Below, one piece after another: positions 58,294 to 64,000 of a DNA stretch of 64,000 bases. The stretch is taken from NCBI RefSeq assembly GCF_010183535.1, contig NC_071331.1, positions 6,820,001-6,884,000 of the forward strand, read 5' to 3'. The notes beneath the pieces were generated by a model that worked only from the letters and a program-made list of their open reading frames with translations, searched no databases and had not been told where the DNA came from. The stretch comes from Caenorhabditis remanei (taxonomy: Eukaryota > Nematoda > Chromadorea > Rhabditida > Rhabditidae). The stretch's first letter is position 1; every line of letters begins with the position of its first letter. The translations under genes were made by a program, and so were the position numbers.

Positions 58294-59719
58294 TACATAT
58301 CCTTAAATGGCAATCACCACTTTTCGTTGTCTAGAAATATTGAAAACCCAAACATGTTGCAAAATAAAACGGGTTCAAAACTAGATAATTTCTATCTTGC
58401 TGATCAAGTATCGCCACTGTTCCTTTTATTTTGAGGATTCGACTTTATTCCTAAAATACGCCTAACTACAATTTTCAGATTCATGAGTTTCAGAAGGAAA
58501 ACACGAAACACGTATTTCCTTAACTTATCCTTCATATCAAACACGAAGTACCGATTCTAGACCAATATGACCGCATTATTTTGACTGTTTTAAAAAGCTT
58601 AGGAATATGAGAGTACGAAACGATATGCAATCGAGCAATGATGGGATCATGGATTTTTGGAAAAACATGTGCCATTATACAGAAGAAATATTATTCCACA
58701 TTGTACAGTATACCAATCAATATTATAAGAAATTATTGGTCTGGTAAATAACGAAATGCATTTCAATTAGAGGTACTGTTCTAATATAATATTTACGGTA
58801 TAAGACAAATTGAGGAAATTAAAGAACAAGTACTTCTCCTTTCCTAACTATTTCAAAATCCCAAACGTGAAGCCGAATAAAACTGATTTACCAGTAAATC
58901 ATCTCTTTCGACTAGTTATCTTTTCTCTAAAACCTATTCATTCCATTTCAACGAAATGAAATGATAAAGTGTCTGGGGAAATACATAACTTAATCTCTCT
59001 TCTTCTTTTCATCTATTCTTTGATAACTGATAACATTTTCATCCTTCTCTTATCACAATTTTTGAAAGTCACGTCCTTGCAAAAAAGAGATAAGATCAAA
59101 GTATCTTTGTTTTTCTGGGTTAATAGAGTCATCAAGAAAGAATTAGAGATCAGTAATCGCTTAAAATGGAAAAATGTAAAAAACGACAATTATCAATACA
59201 TCTATTATATTTAAACGGCAGATTTCTTGTAAGTCTAAAATCTGAAACCGGAAGAACACGTGGTTTAAAAAAGTATACATTTAAAAATATATATTTTCAG
59301 AGTTGTATCATTGGAGGGCAATTTTTATGTAGATTAGCATGTCGGAATAAGCCAAGTACTAACTCATTTCAATTGAATTACAAAAGTAATCAGTAGTATT
59401 TGAAACAGTTAGGTATTCATGGGTACGAATTTCTTGTAATGTTACGAGTAAATGCAGACAGCGACCGTCTTAATGTCAACTGAACGAAAGAGATTAGTAA
59501 AGAGAGCTGTGAAACAGAGTTCATCACGACTTATTGACAAATACATAGATTGTAGAAATACAGATTTGAGATAATTGCTTTTACATCCATAAGCTAAATA
59601 CATTTTCTATTTAGTGATTAGCCTGAAATCTGTGTAGTGCCGATTTCAAATCATATTGAAACAGTTTCATTGAATTTTCAAAATGTGATGAAAGCTATAA
59701 AATTTTATTAACGACTGCC

Positions 59720-60105
59720 TTGTCCAAAAATATACCAAAACGCAGATCTGGACGAATTCTATGTACATATCTGGTATAATACGGACCGGCGTAGTATGTA
59801 GCTTTTCATTTAAAAAAAGTGAGTCGCAAAATGAAAATTACTTGTCCTAAAATATACCAAAATGTAGATCTCGACAAGATCTATGTGTCTGACATACACC
59901 GAGCCGGCTCAGAAATCATTATTAATAGAATTCATAAAATTCATAGAATCCATCGAATTCATTATTTCAGGGAATGTAATAATACGATCTACGGAACACT
60001 GCATTATATCAGAGACATTGAACTCGTCGAGATCTATTTTTGGTGTATTTTTGATCCGTAATGTTTATTTTGAAACGAGTCACATGCCGGCATGGATCGG
60101 CTCAA
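59720..60105. repeat. Degenerate foldback related to the hAT-like MITE
   Basis: AAATATACCAAAATGTAGAT occurs in the left part, with CACCGAGCCGGCTC following. Inverted partners (CGTCGAGATCTATTTTTGG and GGCATGGATCGGCTC) lie in the right part. The motifs match the interior of the element at 56998, so this is an old relative. Ends are uncertain. A GAATTCAT-like short repeat (59928-59963) sits in the centre. Confidence 0.35.
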
Positions 60106-61226
60106 ATGATAAATATCGTTGTTGTCTTCCATTCCTAAACTAACTATTATATTACATATTAAGCACTAATTTAAAATTGCATTGAGGCCGTTTCACTAAA
60201 CTTTTAAAATGTGAAAAAAAACTTAATTTAACTTGTTAAATGAACATTCCAAATGGAAAACAGCTTTAAAAACCAAACAACCGAAACAGAAAACCCAACT
60301 ACTCACTTCTCCATAGCAACATCTGTTCCTGGTCAGCAATCTTTACACCATCTCAATAAATAGATCACAATGTTCGTTCTTTTTCTCTCTTTTGTCTCTA
60401 TTTCTTATCTTAACCACACTCAACGAGGAAACAAAAACAGGAAAAACGAGTCAAGTTGACAGACGAAAAGATAGTGAATAGTGTTGGGAAGAATGTAGTT
60501 TTGAAGTCAGAAATAGAAATGAAAATGTTTGGAAAATTTAAATTTGGCCCTCTTTATTGGGGGTGCACATAACTTTTACACATAATGCTTCTAAGGTGTT
60601 ATTCTAGAATTATTAATGTAAATGTTTACGGTTATGGAGAAATGGTAGATAGCTATAGAATTGAAAGCATAGATATTTGAGTTGCACAACTATATATAAA
60701 AAAGTTTTCGAAAAAAAAAGCAAAGAAACAGAGAAAAACGAAGAAAGAAACACCAGGAGCCCAAAAATTCAACCAAATGAAAAAAAAAATCAGAACAAAA
60801 GTGACAAGTATTGTGAAATGATCTAATTCCGGGAGTGATAATGGTTGAATTGATAGTGATAATAATAGTAAGTGCGTCAATTCGAACTCATATCAGGTAC
60901 ACTTATGATTCATTTTTCATGGGAAAAGTGGGGAGAAGAAAGTTGTAAATAAAGTGATAACACATTTACGAACAGAGAGTCCAATGGAGAAAATTTACTA
61001 AAGTCGAAGTTAGAGAGAGCAAAACACATGGTCGTGAAATAGAAAAAAATAGAAACTAATGAATACACATATATTGTAATTTCTGAATGGAGAAGCAGAG
61101 AACTATCGAGTTTTAAGGTTCAAGTAACACACTGAAATTACTGTTATCACGCTGACTTAATTTTGCTAAAAAATGCAAATTTAGCTTTTAAGTGAACAGA
61201 AAGAATAAAAAACGAAAGGGAAGATA

Positions 61227-61653
61227 CCGTAAAAACTGTAATAGAAGCGCTCCTTTATTAGAGGCGCCCCTCTAATAGAGGCGCACCCTGAAAGGCGCTT
61301 TGAATAATAGTGGCGCACCCTCTAATAGAGGCGCCCCCTCAATATGTTTGAAATATTTTTTCTGGTTTTCAATCATTATTTTTCAATGTTTGTCAAAAAA
61401 ACAAAGAAAAACCCAATTTTTTCGTTCACAATACTGCAAATTATGGGGTTTTCGTATAATTTTGTCAGTGAAAATCTTGGTTTAGTTGAAAATTGATGAT
61501 GGAGAGCTCGAAAAATAGCCAAATTGAAAAATAAATAGCCAGGTTGAAAAATAGAGGCGCACCCTCTATTAGAGGCGCCCCTGTAATAGAGGCGCACTTT
61601 CGGAAGGGAGTTGAAAAATAGAGGCGCATGCGCCTATATTACAGTTTTTACGG
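61227..61653. mobile_element. TA-flanked MITE, CCGTAAAAACTG family (427 bp)
   Basis: Ends CCGTAAAAACTGTAATA and the inverse TATTACAGTTTTTACGG, with TA on each side. Near both ends are clusters of the motif TAGAGGCGC(A/C)CC in one orientation, about ten copies. Related to the 99-bp element at 3315. Confidence 0.75.
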
Positions 61654-62265
61654 TAAATGGAAGAATATAAATTTGAAATTTAGTAGAAACGAGGAAACCT
61701 AGGCACTTAACATTTAAAATCAGAAATTGGTAAAACCCAGAAGTGTTTGGTGATGAAAAATGAACCAATACCTAAAATTATATGCATAAGTTGCTGTGGA
61801 AACAGAAAATCTGGTTATATTTTAAAATCTGTCTACCCAGTACTGTTTCACAATATTTGGAAAAGAAGGGTCACAGATAGCCTAGTGATCTCAATTTTGG
61901 TAGGGGCTGTTAATTGAACCTCGATGTTCTTTTTTGTACCACTTTTTTGTACGATCTGTACCTAGAGATACCTCGCTTATAAATATGATAATTCTGAACT
62001 ACGGATGTGTGCAATTATCTAATTAGAGACTTACACAATTTCTGAATAATTAAGTTGCTGTACATATAGACAAAAAGTTGAGCTATTCAAACCGTTTTTT
62101 TTTACTGTTACACAATTGTTTCATCAGAATTGTAGCAAACACTCGAATAATGAACAAAAAACAATCAATTAAAAATTACACCGTTTCAAGTGTTCCATAT
62201 AAAAGCTTTACGACAAAGGTTTGTATTAATTCTTGTAAATTTGAACAACAATACAGTATCATCAT
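61654..62265. other. AT-rich, nothing recognised
   Basis: No gene, repeat or RNA that I can support. The frame starting at 62078 is low-complexity and runs on into the Helitron-like element. Confidence 0.5.
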
Positions 62266-62490
62266 TCTTATATATAAAACGCATGAGGAGTCTGTCCATC
62301 TGTCCCAATGTCCGCAAATTTTGAGAAATGAGAAAGAAAGGCGGCCGGGCCCAAAATCAAACTTGCGCTCATTGCGCAGAGACCGCCGCCTTGGACCACT
62401 CGGCCACGCGGAGACATTTCTGAGAATGTGAACAAATTAATGAGGAGAGGCCAGCCGGATGAAGCGCCGAAGGCGCAGCAGCCAGGCTGG
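62266..62490 (+). mobile_element. Helitron-like non-autonomous element (candidate)
   Basis: It begins TCTTATATATAAAACGC and ends in a hairpin (GCGCC-GAA-GGCGC, 62464-62476), followed after 10 nt by CTGG and a T. Starting with TC and ending with a hairpin plus CTRR before T is the Helitron pattern, and there is no target duplication. The expected A before the left end is a T, so the boundary is tentative. It carries a tRNA-like block on the opposite strand. Confidence 0.45.
62340..62414 (-). repeat. tRNA-like segment (tRNA-derived)
   Basis: The minus strand has a perfect A-box-like GTGGCCGAGTGGTCCAAGGC, as in class II tRNAs (Leu/Ser type). The B-box position has the degenerate AGTTTGATTTT instead of GGTTCGANTCC. 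I cannot draw a proper anticodon arm, so this is a tRNA-derived relic rather than a gene. Confidence 0.4.
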
Positions 62491-64000
62491 TAAAACAATA
62501 AAAACAACAAAAAAACAGAACTCATTATCCTCCTCATCAACACATTTTCTCCACATTTATATACCACCTGGTTGAACTTCCAAAAACCGACATGAACGAC
62601 GTCACCAAATCACTATTCTTATCAGTCTATCCCTTTCCTTCTCTTCAGGAGAAAAAGAGAAATGATAAAATGAAAGAACCAAAAGAACTATCAAAGATGA
62701 AATGTAACACATTTGAAAAACTACCGTTGTAACAAGGTCACGTACGAAAAATGAATTTTGGAGTGGGGGAAGGAAAAGGAGCAGAACAATTGATAACAAA
62801 TCAGAAACAGGAGGAACGAATTTTCAAGGAAATCTAGAATTCTAGAACTAAAAATTACTATTCGTAACATGACCGGTCTTAAAAACCGATTGAGCGAATA
62901 TTTACAAAACCATTAGTATTCACTCAGTTGTTGAAACTGTGACCCATTTTTTTGTGAAAAAATAACTGTTCTGAGTAATCTACAAGTTTGGAGAGTTGCT
63001 TACATTTTGGTTAAGAAATTGAAAATATTGATTTCTTATTAGCAAGTGATGTTTCGATGATTTCAAAAAAAAGTTAACCATGCCCGGTAGCTCCGAAACG
63101 TTTCAAAACCAAGCGTTTGAAAATTATAGTAAACCTATTGAAAACAGCCCGAATAAGATGACAAAACTGACGAATAGTCATTTTGAAGCCAATGTACCTC
63201 AATTTGGTAATTCTGATTTGTGCTGATCAGGGCGATTTTTATTCGAGCAGAGTTCTGATTCGAGCCGATTATCATTAGATGTATCACCGTTTCAAAATAT
63301 TAGTAAACGAGAATTGACATCCTATATAGTTTATTAAAACGACAGCTTCGAGAAACAGAAGTTTTTTTGGCTCTGATCGTCCAAATTTTTTACCGCTTCA
63401 ATGGCTCACTATTTATCTACGAAAAAAACTTTTCTACTTAGACTTCATAGATTGAACTACATAATATAATATCAAGTTATGTAAAAGTACACTATCTAGA
63501 AGAATAGTAGAGAAAAACTAATGTTTTTTTTTCAATTTTGTCCCGAAATAAAACTAGAAACTATTTGATCGCAATGATCATTGAAACAAGAATCACAAAC
63601 AAAGAGTTAACTTGAACGGAAATTAAATTCGCTTTCTTTTCTGCTAACATATGACCAATGATCAATAAAAAGGAATAGTATTCTGTCTTCTGATTACATA
63701 AACTATCAGACAGAAATAGATAGTACTGAAAAGCAAGAGACGCAGAGATGGATAGAAAACGTTTTGGTTTCGTAAGGAGGGGAGCTGATAAGAAATTGAT
63801 TGGAAGCAATGATCAGTTTAACATTTTTTCTTGCTTTTTGAAATTGATAGCATAAATAAGTGAGTTTTGCAAAATTACACTGTTTTGAACACTTTTTTTG
63901 AAAGTGTTTGCACAACGAAAACGCTTACAGAAGCGGAATAAATTTTCTCACCAGAAAAAAAAACTAATAGAAAAAATATAGAACTGAGAGAACAACATGA
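62491..64000. other. AT-rich right end, no gene seen
   Basis: Several short minus-strand frames (for example 63561-63809) have hydrophobic, AT-driven composition and no family resemblance. They could be parts of exons of a gene beyond the edge, but I cannot support that. Confidence 0.4.

Larger units (their letters stand above)
57374..61226. other. AT-rich region without recognisable genes
   Basis: No open frame here resembles a protein family or has splice-linked partners. The longest, 121 codons at 57969-58334, runs through a MITE. Two inverted-repeat elements are listed separately, and a solo end resembling the 58155 element sits at 57524-57556. Confidence 0.5.

Noticed and set aside
57969..58334. 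121-codon plus-strand frame
   Set aside because: It runs through a small inverted-repeat element and AT-rich flanks, with no family resemblance.

Overview
The window looks like part of a nematode chromosome arm, most likely from a Caenorhabditis-type genome. The DNA is AT-rich, introns are short with TTTCAG-type acceptors, and there is an expanded cluster of HNF4-like supplementary nuclear hormone receptors (NHRs). Many small inverted-repeat transposons and a CR1-like LINE are also present. I cannot name the species or give gene symbols.

The main content is a head-to-tail array of eight copies of one NHR gene, all on the minus strand. I call them A to H in order of coordinate: A 1747-2559 (cut by the window edge), B 3883-7882, C 9021-14338, D 18422-23009, E 25161-28281, F 29283-34167, G 35863-42077, H 50976-55401. 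I rebuilt the same 11-exon model in every copy from splice sites and reading frame. Exon 1 carries the start and exon 2 an acidic/Ser-rich N terminus. Exons 2-4 encode the zinc-finger DNA-binding domain, and exons 5-8 the ligand-binding domain, which ends in an AF-2-like LLTDLF. Exons 9-11 encode a long C-terminal F domain rich in Pro, Tyr, Gln and Asn. Copy H is fully open (660 aa) and is the best candidate for a working gene. D is also fully open but has lost a zinc-binding Cys. C is open but lacks 11 residues inside the ligand domain and has a weak first donor. A, B, E, F and G carry clear lesions. B and G share the same nonsense codon and the same loss of exons 5-6.

The spacers between copies are diverged repeats of one another. 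They hold exon 7/8 fragments, a relic of a lost ninth unit (14.3-18.4 kb) and several transposons. A block of about 3.9 kb from B/C (about 5.13-9.09 kb) recurs almost unchanged in G/H (about 37.5-51.05 kb). The second copy is interrupted by three large insertions that the first lacks, so the first serves as an exact empty-site control. The insertions are a 1.8 kb giant palindrome (39382-41209), a 3.56 kb element with 234-bp terminal inverted repeats, 8-bp target duplication and three other transposons nested inside (42649-46208), and a near-complete CR1-like LINE with ORF1 and ORF2 (46446-50632).

The last 8.6 kb (55.4-64 kb) lies outside the array, and I see no convincing gene there. It holds several inverted-repeat elements and a Helitron-like element with a tRNA-like segment.
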